From NCBI GenBank assembly GCA_024688095.1, contig JAILEJ010000209.1:1-24712 (forward strand): a DNA stretch of 24,712 nt. The letters run 5' to 3'. Origin of the DNA: Butyrivibrio sp. Lineage in GTDB: Bacteria; Bacillota; Clostridia; Lachnospirales; Lachnospiraceae. Below the pieces are notes generated by a model. That model made no database searches. It had not been told where the DNA came from and saw only the letters and a program-made list of their open reading frames with translations. This document shows positions 5,225 through 13,900 of this stretch, piece by piece (position 1 is the stretch's first letter; each line of letters starts with the position of its first letter). The translations under genes were made by a program, and so were the position numbers.

Positions 5225-8203
5225 TTAGTTACGTGGCACTTCTACCATGATATAAGCTTCTACCTTATCATCAGTCTGAATCTGATCAAAGTCTTCAAAT
5301 ACAAGACCACATTCGTAACCTTCCTTAACTTCTTTTACATCGTCCTTAAATCTCTTAAGTGAAGCAAGCTTTCCTTCAAAGATCTGCTCATCTTCTCTTG
5401 TTACTCTAACCATACAATCCTTCTGGATATATCCGTCAAGAACAAATGAACCAGCGATATTTCCAAGCTTGGAAGCCTTGAATATCTGACGGATTTCTGC
5501 ATGTCCGATGACTTTTTCTTCATAGATAGGAGCAAGCATACCCTTCATGGCATTATCAATATCTTCAATTGCCTGGTAGATTACCTTATAAATCTTAACC
5601 TCTACACCTTCGTGCTCAGCCATACTCTTTGTCATTGAATCAATTCTAACGTCAAATCCAATGATAATAGCACTTGATGCAGCTGCAAGAACTACATCAG
5701 ATTCTGTAATCGTACCTACACCACAATGGATTACTTTAACTACTACTTCTTCATTGGAAAGCTTAACAAGGCTCTGCTTAAGTGCTTCAGCACTACCCTG
5801 AACATCTGCTTTAATAATGATATTAAGTTCTTTCAGCTTACCTTCTTCAATCTTTGAATAAAGTTCATCAAGAGACATTTTAGCTTTAGTCTCTTCAATA
5901 AGCTCTTTCTTATGCTGCTGCAGATAAGTATCAGCAAACTGTTTTGCAGTCTTATCATTTTCATGAGAAATAAATACCTCACCAGCATTTGGAACATCTG
6001 AAAGTCCAAGGATTTCTACAGGCTGTGAAGGCTTAGCTTCTTTAAGTCTGTTACCCTTATCATCAACCATGGCTCTAACCTTACCATGACTTGCTCCTGC
6101 AGAAATGAAATCTCCAACATGAAGAGTTCCCTTCTGAACAAGAATATTAGCAACAGGACCACGTCCCTTATCAAGTCTTGCCTCAAGAACAAGACCTCTT
6201 GCCTGTCTGTTAGGATTTGCCTTAAGTTCAAGAATATCAGCAGTAAGAAGAATTGTCTCAAGAAGAGTATCAATACCTTCTCCAGTCTTAGCAGATACTG
6301 GTACGAATTCTGTTGTTCCGCCCCAATCTGTTGCAATAAGACCGTGTTCTGTCATTTCCTGCTTAACTCTGTCTATATTAGCATTTGGTTTATCAATCTT
6401 ATTAACTGCTACAATTATTTCAACTTCTGCTGCCTTAGCATGATTGATAGCTTCAATTGTCTGAGGCATAACACCATCATCTGCAGCTACAACAAGAACT
6501 GCAATATCAGTTGAATTAGCACCACGCATTCTCATGGCTGTAAATGCTTCATGACCAGGTGTATCAAGGAATGTTATCTTCTGATCATTAATAGCAACTG
6601 TATAAGCACCGATTCTCTGTGTAATACCACCAGCTTCCTTATCAGTTACACTTGTTTCTCTAATAGCATCAAGAAGTGATGTCTTACCATGATCAACGTG
6701 ACCCATTACGCAGACAACAGGAGGTCTCTTAACCAGAGTCTCTTCTGCATCTTCATCCTCTTTAAGAAGCTCTTCAATAATATCTACCTGAACCTCTTTC
6801 TCACAGATAATCTCATATTCAATAGCAATATTTTCAGCTTCCTCATATGAAAGTTCAGAGTTAACTGTAACAATCTGTCCAGCAAGGAACAACTTCTTAA
6901 TAATAACTGAAGGCTGAAGCTTCATCTTTTCGGCAAGTTCCTTAATTGTAAGCTTTTCAGGAATTGTTATTACTTTGATCTGCTCTTCTGGTTCCTCTAC
7001 CTTCTTTACTTCAGGCTTTATGAAGCGACCAACCTTCTTACTTCTTGGCATATTATCATCATCTTCATAAACAAGATCCTTTTTAGATCTTCTATCTCTA
7101 TCAGCCTCTTTTGCTGAACGTCTCTTCTCTTCATCTCTTCCGTGCTTATCTGCACCCTTCATTGGCATATCAGATGCACCAAAACTATTGCCACCACGTC
7201 CGGCATTCTTATCAAACTTTCTGCCCTGTCCACGACCATTTCCATCCTGGGCACCATTTCTTCCCTGATTTCCAAAAGATTTTCCACCCTGCTTATCAAA
7301 AGAAGGTCTTCCACTCATACCGCCATTATTATGGTCTCTATCTTTATTAAATCCGCCATCGCGTCTGTCAAAACGATTCTGGTTGTTACGGTCTCTATCA
7401 CGTCCGCCCTGATTATTTCTATTTCCTGAAGCATCTCTGTTTCCAGATGCATCTCTGTTTCCATAATTTCTATTATTATTGTTATTGTTGAAATTATTAT
7501 TTCTATTATTCTGAGGTCTCTGCTGTCTGTCATTATTTCTGTTATTGTCTCTTGTAGCACCTTCAGAAACAGTCTTTTCAGCTGGAGCTGGTGTTGCAGC
7601 TGGTTTTGTTTCAACCTTTGCAACTGGCTCTTGTACTACTGTTGCTGCCTCTTCAACAACTGGCTTCTCAGCTGGCTTTGGCTTGGAATTATTCTTGTTT
7701 GCATTATACTTAGGTATCTCATTGTTATAACTCTCAAGCTGTGATGGAGCTGTTAAAGGCTTTATAGGTCTATAAGCATTCTGTGACTGTGTAAAGTTTC
7801 CGCCTCTGCTATTCCTGTTATTATTGTTTCCGCCATTATTCTGACGACGATTATTATTGTTGTTATTATTATTTCTGTTAGAGTTGTTATTATCGTTATG
7901 GAAACCACCCATCTTGGAATTATTAGCATTAGTAACCATGATGATTTTTTTCTTTTTCTTAACAGGCTGACCTTCAGCATTTTTATTCTCATCAGAAGTT
8001 TTCTTTACTTCTTTTGATTCATCAGCTTTTGGTGCCGCTCCACCTTTATTGCCAAAGTGACTTCTTACTTTACCTGCAATATCATCCTCAATTGAACTGT
8101 TTGAACGCTTTGCTTCAATTCCTTGCTCCTGCAGGAAGCTGATCACTTCTTTAGTATCATGTCCAAGCTCCGTTGCAAGTTCGGATATTTTAATTTTCGC
8201 CAT
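5225..8203 (-). CDS. infB: Translation initiation factor IF-2
   Basis: 992-residue GTPase that delivers initiator fMet-tRNA to the 30S subunit. An IF2 N-terminal module spans residues 1-50 (MAKIKISELATELG). Residues 100-345 are an extended low-complexity linker rich in Asn, Gly and Arg. A second IF2_N domain lies near 412-465, then the G domain with GHVDHGKT at 501-508, DTPGH at 547-551 and NKID at 601-604, then domains II-IV to a normal C-terminus. The ATG at 8201-8203 has GGAGGA upstream, inside the ylxQ reading frame, and the two genes overlap by 14 bases, implying coupling. The Asn-rich linker is the odd feature: the domain is variable in the family, but such poly-Asn runs are unusual. 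Confidence 0.98.
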   Translation of the reverse strand: MAKIKISELATELGHDTKEVISFLQEQGIEAKRSNSSIEDDIAGKVRSHFGNKGGAAPKADESKEVKKTSDENKNAEGQPVKKKKKIIMVTNANNSKMGGFHNDNNNSNRNNNNNNNNRRQNNGGNNNNRNSRGGNFTQSQNAYRPIKPLTAPSQLESYNNEIPKYNANKNNSKPKPAEKPVVEEAATVVQEPVAKVETKPAATPAPAEKTVSEGATRDNNRNNDRQQRPQNNRNNNFNNNNNNRNYGNRDASGNRDASGNRNNQGGRDRDRNNQNRFDRRDGGFNKDRDHNNGGMSGRPSFDKQGGKSFGNQGRNGAQDGNGRGQGRKFDKNAGRGGNSFGASDMPMKGADKHGRDEEKRRSAKEADRDRRSKKDLVYEDDDNMPRSKKVGRFIKPEVKKVEEPEEQIKVITIPEKLTIKELAEKMKLQPSVIIKKLFLAGQIVTVNSELSYEEAENIAIEYEIICEKEVQVDIIEELLKEDEDAEETLVKRPPVVCVMGHVDHGKTSLLDAIRETSVTDKEAGGITQRIGAYTVAINDQKITFLDTPGHEAFTAMRMRGANSTDIAVLVVAADDGVMPQTIEAINHAKAAEVEIIVAVNKIDKPNANIDRVKQEMTEHGLIATDWGGTTEFVPVSAKTGEGIDTLLETILLTADILELKANPNRQARGLVLEARLDKGRGPVANILVQKGTLHVGDFISAGASHGKVRAMVDDKGNRLKEAKPSQPVEILGLSDVPNAGEVFISHENDKTAKQFADTYLQQHKKELIEETKAKMSLDELYSKIEEGKLKELNIIIKADVQGSAEALKQSLVKLSNEEVVVKVIHCGVGTITESDVVLAAASSAIIIGFDVRIDSMTKSMAEHEGVEVKIYKVIYQAIEDIDNAMKGMLAPIYEEKVIGHAEIRQIFKASKLGNIAGSFVLDGYIQKDCMVRVTREDEQIFEGKLASLKRFKDDVKEVKEGYECGLVFEDFDQIQTDDKVEAYIMVEVPRN
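7422..7457 (-). repeat. Two-copy 18-bp tandem repeat in the infB linker
   Basis: Two adjacent 18-base units differ at only two positions and encode a duplicated GNRDAS hexapeptide in the Asn/Arg/Gly-rich linker of IF-2. Flanking AAT/AAC-rich triplet runs (7465-7525 and 7810-7885) are also repetitive. This is consistent with expansion by slippage. Confidence 0.75.
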
Positions 8204-8534
8204 TCACATTTCCTCCGTACTGTTTATCTAAGAGTAAGTTATTCAAAAGCGTTTTCGCCAGTCCCTCATCAGTTATTGCAAGACTTGTTCGAATGTCCTT
8301 ACCAATTGCATGCCCCAAGTTTTCTTTATCTCCAAAGCTGAGCACCTGCACTTTGTAGAATTTACATTTATCCATAAATTTCTTTTTTGTATTATCTGAA
8401 GCATCCTCGCTAATAATAACAAGTTTTGCTTCCCGGGATTTCACTGCCTTTTCAGTGGCAAATTCACCACTTACAAGCTTACCCGCTTTATTACATAACC
8501 CTAAAAGGGAATATATCTTTTCTGTATTGTTCAA
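8190..8534 (-). CDS. ylxQ: L7Ae-family RNA-binding protein YlxQ
   Basis: 114-residue protein of the L7Ae/L30e fold, expected to bind kink-turn RNA. It shows LLGLCNKAGKLVSGEFATEKAV, AKLVIISEDASDNTKKKF and VLSFGDKENLGHAIGK, matching YlxQ proteins located in nusA-infB operons. The start is TTG at 8532-8534: AAGGAG lies about 11 bases upstream, the TTGA overlaps the ylxR stop by four bases, and no suitable ATG exists near the N-terminus. The 3' end overlaps infB by 14 bases. The cellular role is not well established; the context points to ribosome or translation function. Confidence 0.92.
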   Translation of the reverse strand: MNNTEKIYSLLGLCNKAGKLVSGEFATEKAVKSREAKLVIISEDASDNTKKKFMDKCKFYKVQVLSFGDKENLGHAIGKDIRTSLAITDEGLAKTLLNNLLLDKQYGGNVNGEN

Positions 8535-8794
8535 TCCAGATCAAACTCCTTCTCAAGCTGGTCAAGTATTTCTTCTGGTATCTGAGACTTAAGAGAACGC
8601 TCAAGTCCTTTATTCTTTCTGGACTTTTTAAAACATTCCTTATCATTACAGATATAAGCTCCCCTGCCATTCTGTTTTCCAGTCTTATCCAAAAGAACAG
8701 TACCATCCGACTGCTTGATAATGCGGACCATTTCTTTTTTATTTTTCATCTGTCCACACCCGACGCATTGTCTCATCGGTATCTTCTTTGCCAT
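8531..8794 (-). CDS. ylxR: YlxR/RnpM family RNA-binding protein
   Basis: 87 residues. The family hallmarks are present: PMRQCVGCGQMKNKKEMVRI at the N-terminus, the central DGTVLLDKTGKQNGRGAYIC with the conserved GRGAY, and NDKECFKKSRKNKGLER. Two cysteine pairs (CVGC near 10-13; C and C around 49-54) could bind metal, though I cannot tell whether they do. YlxR proteins have been linked to RNase P RNA binding and to nucleoid-associated regulation in other Firmicutes. The ATG at 8792-8794 has a near-perfect AGGAGG six bases upstream. It lies 29 bases after nusA and overlaps ylxQ by four bases. Confidence 0.94.
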   Translation of the reverse strand: MAKKIPMRQCVGCGQMKNKKEMVRIIKQSDGTVLLDKTGKQNGRGAYICNDKECFKKSRKNKGLERSLKSQIPEEILDQLEKEFDLD

Positions 8795-8823
8795 ATAATG
8801 CCTCCTGATCGGGCATGATGATT

Positions 8824-10011
8824 TTATTCTTCAGAAGATTCTACATCAACCTCATCTGAATTTTCATAATCAGACTCCTCTGACTCATCATATTCATTCT
8901 GATAATCATCATCTGTATATTCTTCATCCTCGTCATCCATATAATCTTCCATACGGAATCCAGGTGTATCCTTTGCCTGAGTCTCACTCTTAATATCAAT
9001 CTTATATCCTGTGAGTCTGGCTGCAAGTCTGGCATTCTGTCCTTCTTTACCAATAGCAAGTGAAAGCTGATAATCAGGAACTACAACCTTTGCACTCTTT
9101 TCATCAGGATCGGCAAATACTGCAACAATCTTAGCAGGTGAAAGAGCATTCTGAATAAGATTACCAGGGTTATCATCCCAGTTAACTACATCAATCTTCT
9201 CACCACGAAGCTCATCTACAATAAGATTTACTCTGCTTCCGTTTACACCAACGCATGCTCCAACAGCATCAACATTAGGATTCTTTGAATATACGGCAAG
9301 CTTTGTTCTGCTTCCTGCTTCTCTGGCAATACTCTTTATTTCAACTGTACCATCCTGAATCTCTGCAACTTCCTGCTCAAATAATCTCTTAACAAGATCA
9401 GGATGAGTTCTTGATACAAGAATTCTTGGTCCCTTTGAACCATTCTTAACTTCAAGAATATAAACCTTGATTCTGTCTGTAGGCTTGTAAATCTCACCTT
9501 TCACCATTTCATTTTCATTAAGAATGGCATCAGCCTTACCAAGATTTATGCTAACATTCTTTCCAATGTATCTCTGCACAACACCTGTAACAATATCATG
9601 CTCTTTTGTATAATACTCGTTATAAATTGCACCACGTTCCTCTTCACGAATTTTCTGCAAAATAACGTTCTTGGCATTCTGAGTTGCAATACGTCCAAAC
9701 TCCTTAGAATTGACTGGCACATCAATCATATCGCCAATCTTAGCCTTTTTGCTGATCTTCTTAGCATCATCCAGCGAAATTTCTATGAATGAATCCATTA
9801 CATCATCTGCTGTTTCAACTACTTCTTTCTCAGCATAGCACTTGAAATCACATGTATTTCTGTCTACCTCAACCTTGATGTTCTCAACTCTTCCAAAGTT
9901 GTTTTTGCATGCTGTCAAAAGAGAATTCTCAATAGCATCAAACAGACTGTCTCTGCTGATATTTTTTTCCCTTTCAAGTAACTCAAGCGCATCCATTAAT
10001 TCTTTACTCAT
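8824..10011 (-). CDS. nusA: Transcription termination/antitermination protein NusA
   Basis: 395 residues; binds RNA polymerase and nascent RNA, stimulating pausing and intrinsic termination. The NusA N-terminal domain covers residues 1-125 (MDALELLEREKNISRDSLFDAIE), an S1 domain about 135-200 (DIVTGVVQRYIGKNVSINLG), and two KH domains follow with GACVGVNGSRV and LAIGKEGQNARLAARLTG. The last 35-40 residues form a very acidic, Asp/Glu-rich tail in place of the E. coli C-terminal repeats. The start has AGGAG eight bases upstream, 26 bases after rimP. Expression probably depends on the leader terminator before rimP, a natural NusA target. Confidence 0.98.
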   Translation of the reverse strand: MSKELMDALELLEREKNISRDSLFDAIENSLLTACKNNFGRVENIKVEVDRNTCDFKCYAEKEVVETADDVMDSFIEISLDDAKKISKKAKIGDMIDVPVNSKEFGRIATQNAKNVILQKIREEERGAIYNEYYTKEHDIVTGVVQRYIGKNVSINLGKADAILNENEMVKGEIYKPTDRIKVYILEVKNGSKGPRILVSRTHPDLVKRLFEQEVAEIQDGTVEIKSIAREAGSRTKLAVYSKNPNVDAVGACVGVNGSRVNLIVDELRGEKIDVVNWDDNPGNLIQNALSPAKIVAVFADPDEKSAKVVVPDYQLSLAIGKEGQNARLAARLTGYKIDIKSETQAKDTPGFRMEDYMDDEDEEYTDDDYQNEYDESEESDYENSDEVDVESSEE

Positions 10012-10037
10012 TTGTGTTCTCCTATTCTGCCTGAATT

Positions 10038-10502
10038 TTAAAAATCCAGTGCAAGCTTTATAACAGAAATTTCTTTTCTAAGGAACTTTTCATCCTGTTC
10101 ATTTATTGCAATCGTCACACTATCGCTGTCAAATTCTTTCAAAACTCCAGCAAATTCTTTTGTACCATTTACAGCTTTATATAACTTAAGCTCAACATCC
10201 TTACCTATGCTGTTCGCAAGGTGTCTGTCCTTTTTAAGTGTTCTTCCAAGCCCCGGGCTGCTCACTTCAAGTGTATAAGCATCCTCGATAAAATCATCCT
10301 TATCAAGCTCATCAGAAAGAGCGTGGCTCACATCAACGCATTCGTTAATATTAACGCCTTCTGGTTTATCAATATAAACTCTGAGATAGTACTCTCCTGC
10401 CTCTTTAACATATTCTACATCATAAATTGAAACACCAATATTCTCTGCAATTGGAGTTACCAGTGCCTCTGTTTTCTTTTCAATATCTTCCTTTTTGGAC
10501 AT
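10038..10502 (-). CDS. rimP: Ribosome maturation factor RimP
   Basis: 154 residues; assists 30S assembly. The N-terminal domain has ALVTPIAENIGVSIYDVEYVKEAGEYYLRVYID, followed by the conserved EVSSPGLGRTL, then a C-terminal SH3-like beta-barrel (KDVELKLYKAVNGTKEFAGVLKEF). The ATG at 10500-10502 is chosen because AAAGG lies six bases upstream and it gives the usual family length. The frame remains open 23 codons further, to an ATG at 10569-10571, across a terminator hairpin. That upstream start has no Shine-Dalgarno and would sit only about nine bases from the predicted transcript start. First gene of the nusA-infB operon. Confidence 0.95.
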   Translation of the reverse strand: MSKKEDIEKKTEALVTPIAENIGVSIYDVEYVKEAGEYYLRVYIDKPEGVNINECVDVSHALSDELDKDDFIEDAYTLEVSSPGLGRTLKKDRHLANSIGKDVELKLYKAVNGTKEFAGVLKEFDSDSVTIAINEQDEKFLRKEISVIKLALDF

Positions 10503-10531
10503 AATTGCCTTTCTATTGAATGAGATTTCAT

Positions 10532-10561
10532 AAAAAAAGTGGACTCTTTGCAAGTCCACTT
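10532..10561 (-). terminator. Intrinsic terminator in the rimP-nusA leader (attenuator)
   Basis: AAGTGGACT and AGTCCACTT form a perfect 9-bp stem with a seven-base loop, and the T run on the 3' side extends for seven Ts. It lies between the predicted rimP promoter and the rimP start, so it can only act as a leader terminator. I found no alternative pairing that would act as an antiterminator. In Bacillus subtilis, nusA is known to be autoregulated by NusA-stimulated termination in its 5' leader without an antiterminator; this layout matches that mode. Confidence 0.85.
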
Positions 10562-10586
10562 CGTCAATCATTCTAGTTACATTGGC

Positions 10587-10616
10587 ATAATAACATACTT
10601 AACTAAAATACGTCAA
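10587..10616 (-). promoter_or_regulatory. SigmaA-type promoter for the rimP-nusA-infB operon
   Basis: TTGACG (10611-10616) and TATTAT (10587-10592) lie 18 bases apart on the minus strand. Transcription would start near 10580, giving a leader of about 80 bases that includes the terminator hairpin. It stands just past the tRNA terminator. Confidence 0.75.
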
Positions 10617-10627
10617 GCCATACCCAT

Positions 10628-10663
10628 AAATAAAAGAATAGTCGTAGCTGTAAAAGCTGCGAC
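10628..10663 (-). terminator. Intrinsic terminator after tRNA-Glu
   Basis: GTCG-C-AGCT pairs with AGCT-A-CGAC (one mismatch) around a five-base loop, followed on the minus strand by the T-rich stretch TATTCTTTTATTT. It lies 35 bases beyond the tRNA 3' end; a smaller CTGTTT/AAACAG stem-loop occurs in between. This should end the tRNA transcript before the rimP promoter. Confidence 0.7.
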
Positions 10664-10697
10664 GTCTTTCGGGTTGGGCTGTTTAAAAAACAGTCAA

Positions 10698-10769
10698 TAG
10701 CTCGTAGCGGAATCGAACCGCTGATTCTGCCGTGAGAGGGCAGCGTCTTAGCCGCTTGACCAACGAGCC
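10698..10769 (-). tRNA. tRNA-Glu (anticodon CUC)
   Basis: A 72-base cloverleaf reads on the minus strand. The acceptor stem is GGCTCGT/ACGAGCT with a G1-U72 wobble and discriminator A. The D arm is GTC/GAC, the anticodon stem CTGCC/GGCAG with loop CTCTCAC giving anticodon CTC, and the T stem AGCGG/CCGCT with loop TTCGATT. CCA is not encoded. It decodes GAG glutamate codons. It has its own promoter and terminator between polC and rimP. Confidence 0.93.
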
Positions 10770-10810
10770 ATATTAGTTTGCTGCGCTTCTTTCTGCAGCC
10801 GACTTCTATT

Positions 10811-10838
10811 ATTATACACATAATAAAATTTTCGTCAA
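10811..10838 (-). promoter_or_regulatory. SigmaA-type promoter for tRNA-Glu
   Basis: TTGACG (10833-10838) and a perfect TATAAT (10811-10816) are separated by 16 bases on the minus strand, about 40 bases before the tRNA 5' end. It shares its -35 hexamer with the rimP promoter. Confidence 0.8.
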
Positions 10839-10874
10839 CACCTTTTTTGCATTTTTTTATTTTATTTTTTGATC

Positions 10875-10905
10875 AAAATAAAAGCTGGCATTTCTGCCAG
10901 CTTTT
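10875..10905 (-). terminator. Strong intrinsic terminator of the uppS-polC block
   Basis: Twelve bases after the polC stop, AAAAGCTGGCA and TGCCAGCTTTT form an 11-bp stem capped by a GAAA tetraloop, followed by ATTTT. This is the clearest terminator in the window and marks the end of the uppS-cdsA-dxr-rseP-ispG-polC transcription unit. Confidence 0.92.
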
Positions 10906-10917
10906 AAAAAATAATTC

Positions 10918-13900
10918 TTAGCTAAGTCCAAAATCAAAAAGACTGATCTGGTTTGATTCAGGGATATCTCCCAAAAGTCCCATAGCATGCATTTTATCAC
11001 AGACAGCCTGAGGCGCTTTTGTTCTGGCCTTAAAATCATCCTTTGATAAAAATGGTCCGCCCTTTGCACCTTCAACAACTGCATCTGCAGCTTTTTCACC
11101 CATACCATCAAGACTTGTAAGAGAAGGCATGATCTTATCTCCTACTACCTGGAACAATCTTGCCTTAACCTTAAATATATCGATTGGAACAAATTCTATT
11201 CCTCTCTCATACATTTCTTCAACTACACGCATATCATAATATTCAGCATTTTCAACATTAGACAGTGAATCCTTACGCTGCTCATAATCTCTCATAATGC
11301 TCTTAAGATGTGCTTCTCCCTGACACATATGCTCATAGTTAAAGGCCTTGGCTCTGATACTAAACCATGCAGCATAGAAAGCCTGCGGAATATACGCTTT
11401 AAAATAAGCAATTCTCCATGCCATCATTACATACGCTGCAGCATGTGCTTTAGGGAACATATATGCAATTTTTTCGCAGGACCATATATACCAGTCAGGA
11501 ACATCATGATCCTTCATATCCTGTTTCCATTTTGGCCAGTTTGGCTCCTTGCCCTTTGCAACCTTACCTTTACGTACTGCCTCCATTATCTTAAATGAAT
11601 CTGACTTATCCATTCCCTTCTGAATAAGATAAATCATAATATCATCTCTGGTACATATAGCTGTATCAATTGTAGCCTTACCCTCCTGGATAAGAGTCTG
11701 CGCATTACCAAGCCATACGTCAGTTCCATGTGCAAGACCTGCAATTCTGATAAGATGTGAAAAAGAAGTAGGCTTTGCATCTATAACCATCTGCATGGCA
11801 AAGTCAGTACCAAATTCCGGAAGTCCAAGACATCCAAGCTGAGTTCCATGAATCTGATCAGGCTTAATATTAAGTGCTGATGTATTCATAAAAAGACTCA
11901 TTACATTTTTATCATCAAGCGGTACATCCTTAGGATCAAGTCCTGTACAATCCTGCAAAAATCTTATCATTGTAGGATCATCATGTCCAAGAATATCAAG
12001 TTTTAACAGGTTATGATCAATAGAATGGTAATCATAATGCGTAGTAATTGTTGCAGTAGTTGTATCATTAGCCGGGTGCTGAACAGGTGTAAAAGAGTTA
12101 ATATCCTCTCCAACCGGAAGAACAATAATTCCTCCTGGATGCTGTCCCGTTCCTCGTCTGATACCGGTACATCCCTGAACAATACGATTAATTTCACATT
12201 TTCTCTTACTTATTCCAAGTCCGTCATAATATTTCTTAACAAAACCATAAGCCGTCTTATCAGCAAGCGCCGCTATAGTTCCAGCTCTGTAGGTCTGCTT
12301 GTCACCAAAAATAACTTTTGTATAATTATGAGCTTTACTCTGATATTCACCAGAGAAGTTCAGATCGATATCAGGCTCTTTGTCGCCTTTAAATCCAAGG
12401 AATGTTTCAAATGGGATATCAAAACCATCCTTATTCATCATCGCACCACATTTTGGACATCTCTTATCTGGCATATCACAACCTGAATTTCCGCCATATG
12501 CTTTAACTTCCTCAGAATCAAAATCACTGTATTTACATTTAGGACATACATAGTGTGGGCTAAGTGAATTAACCTCCGTAATACCTGATGCAAACGCAAC
12601 AAAGGATGAACCAACTGATCCTCTTGAACCAACCAGATATCCATCTTCAACTGATTTCCAAACCAGCTTCTGAGCAATAATATACATAACTGCAAAGCCA
12701 TTTTTTATAATTGAACCAAGCTCTCTTTCAAGTCTTTCTTCAACTATTTCAGGAAGGTTTTCACCATATATTTCATGTGCTTTTGCATAGCAGATATCAG
12801 TAAGAATTCCATCACTGTTCTCAATAACGGGTGGACATTTATCCGGACGTACAGGAGAAATACTCTCAACCATATCCAAAATCTTTCTGGTATTATCAAC
12901 AACGACCTCCTGGGCCTTATCGCTTCCAAGATAACTGAATTCTTCCATCATCTCTTCTGTTGTTCTGACAAAAAGAGGTGCCGGTTCTTCATCATCCATA
13001 CCCTTTCCTGCCATGATAATCCTTCTGTATATCTCATCCTCTGGATTTAAAAAGTGTGCATCACATGTTGCGACTACTGGTTTATTAAACTGCTCGCCAA
13101 GTTTAACGATTTTTTTATTGATTTCTCTTATGTCATCATCGGAATGAATATCATCATACCTTTCTGAATCAACCATGAAATGGTTATTTGCAACCGGCTG
13201 TATCTCAAGATAATCATAAAAGCTTGTAAGCTTTGCAATTTCTTCATCAGGTCTTCCTTCAACAACTGCACCATACAACTCACCGGCACAACATGCACTT
13301 CCTACAATAAGTCCTTCTCTGTGCTTTATAAGAAGGCTCTTTGGAATAAGCGGAAATCTTCTAAAGTAATTAACATGTGATTCGCTCACAAGTGTATATA
13401 AATTAACCCTGCCAAGCGTATTCTTCGCAAGAATAATTACATGGTGTGGTCTTAAATGCTTTATCATATCCGGAGTTGGTTTACAGAATTCATTAATTCC
13501 ACTTAAATTCTCAACCTTTTCCTGTTCAAGCATAGGAAGAAACTTTTTGAATATAAGCGCAGTACACTCTGCATCATCAACTGCCCTGTGATGATGCTCC
13601 AAAACAATATTAAGTGTTTTTGCAACAGCATCAAGAGTATGCTTCGCCTGCAAAGGAAAAAACGTTCTTGAAAGTCCAAGCGTATCAACCGTCGTATAAT
13701 CTGCTTCTATTCCGAGATCCATACAGTTTTGATTAATAAAGCTTATATCAAATGCTACATTATGTCCTACAAGAACTGCACCTTTACAAAACTCAACAAA
13801 TTTAGGAATGATTACGTCCCTCGTAGGAGCATTCATAACCATTTCATCAGTTATACTGGTCAGTTTTTCAATTTTATATGGAATTGGAACCTGTGGATTT

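Noticed and set aside
6086..6514. Plus-strand open frame of 142 codons antisense to the infB G domain
   Set aside because: Low-complexity Ser/Asn/Cys translation with no domain; the minus-strand frame encodes the conserved IF-2 GTPase.
7111..7429. Overlapping plus-strand frames with His-rich or Ser/Ile-rich translations
   Set aside because: They are complements of the Asn/Gly/Arg triplet repeats in the IF-2 linker, not genes.
7422..7900. Repetitive DNA considered as a CRISPR or other array
   Set aside because: The repeats are in-frame Asn/Gly/Arg codon runs inside infB, with no regular spacers or constant repeat length beyond the two-copy 18-bp unit.
10603..10821. Minus-strand open frame across the tRNA and its flanks
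   Set aside because: It translates the tRNA-Glu gene and its promoter and terminator sequence; there is no ribosome binding site or protein similarity.
12013..12486. Plus-strand open frame of 157 codons
   Set aside because: Antisense to the conserved PolC palm region; translation is Ser/Ile/Asn-rich without family features.
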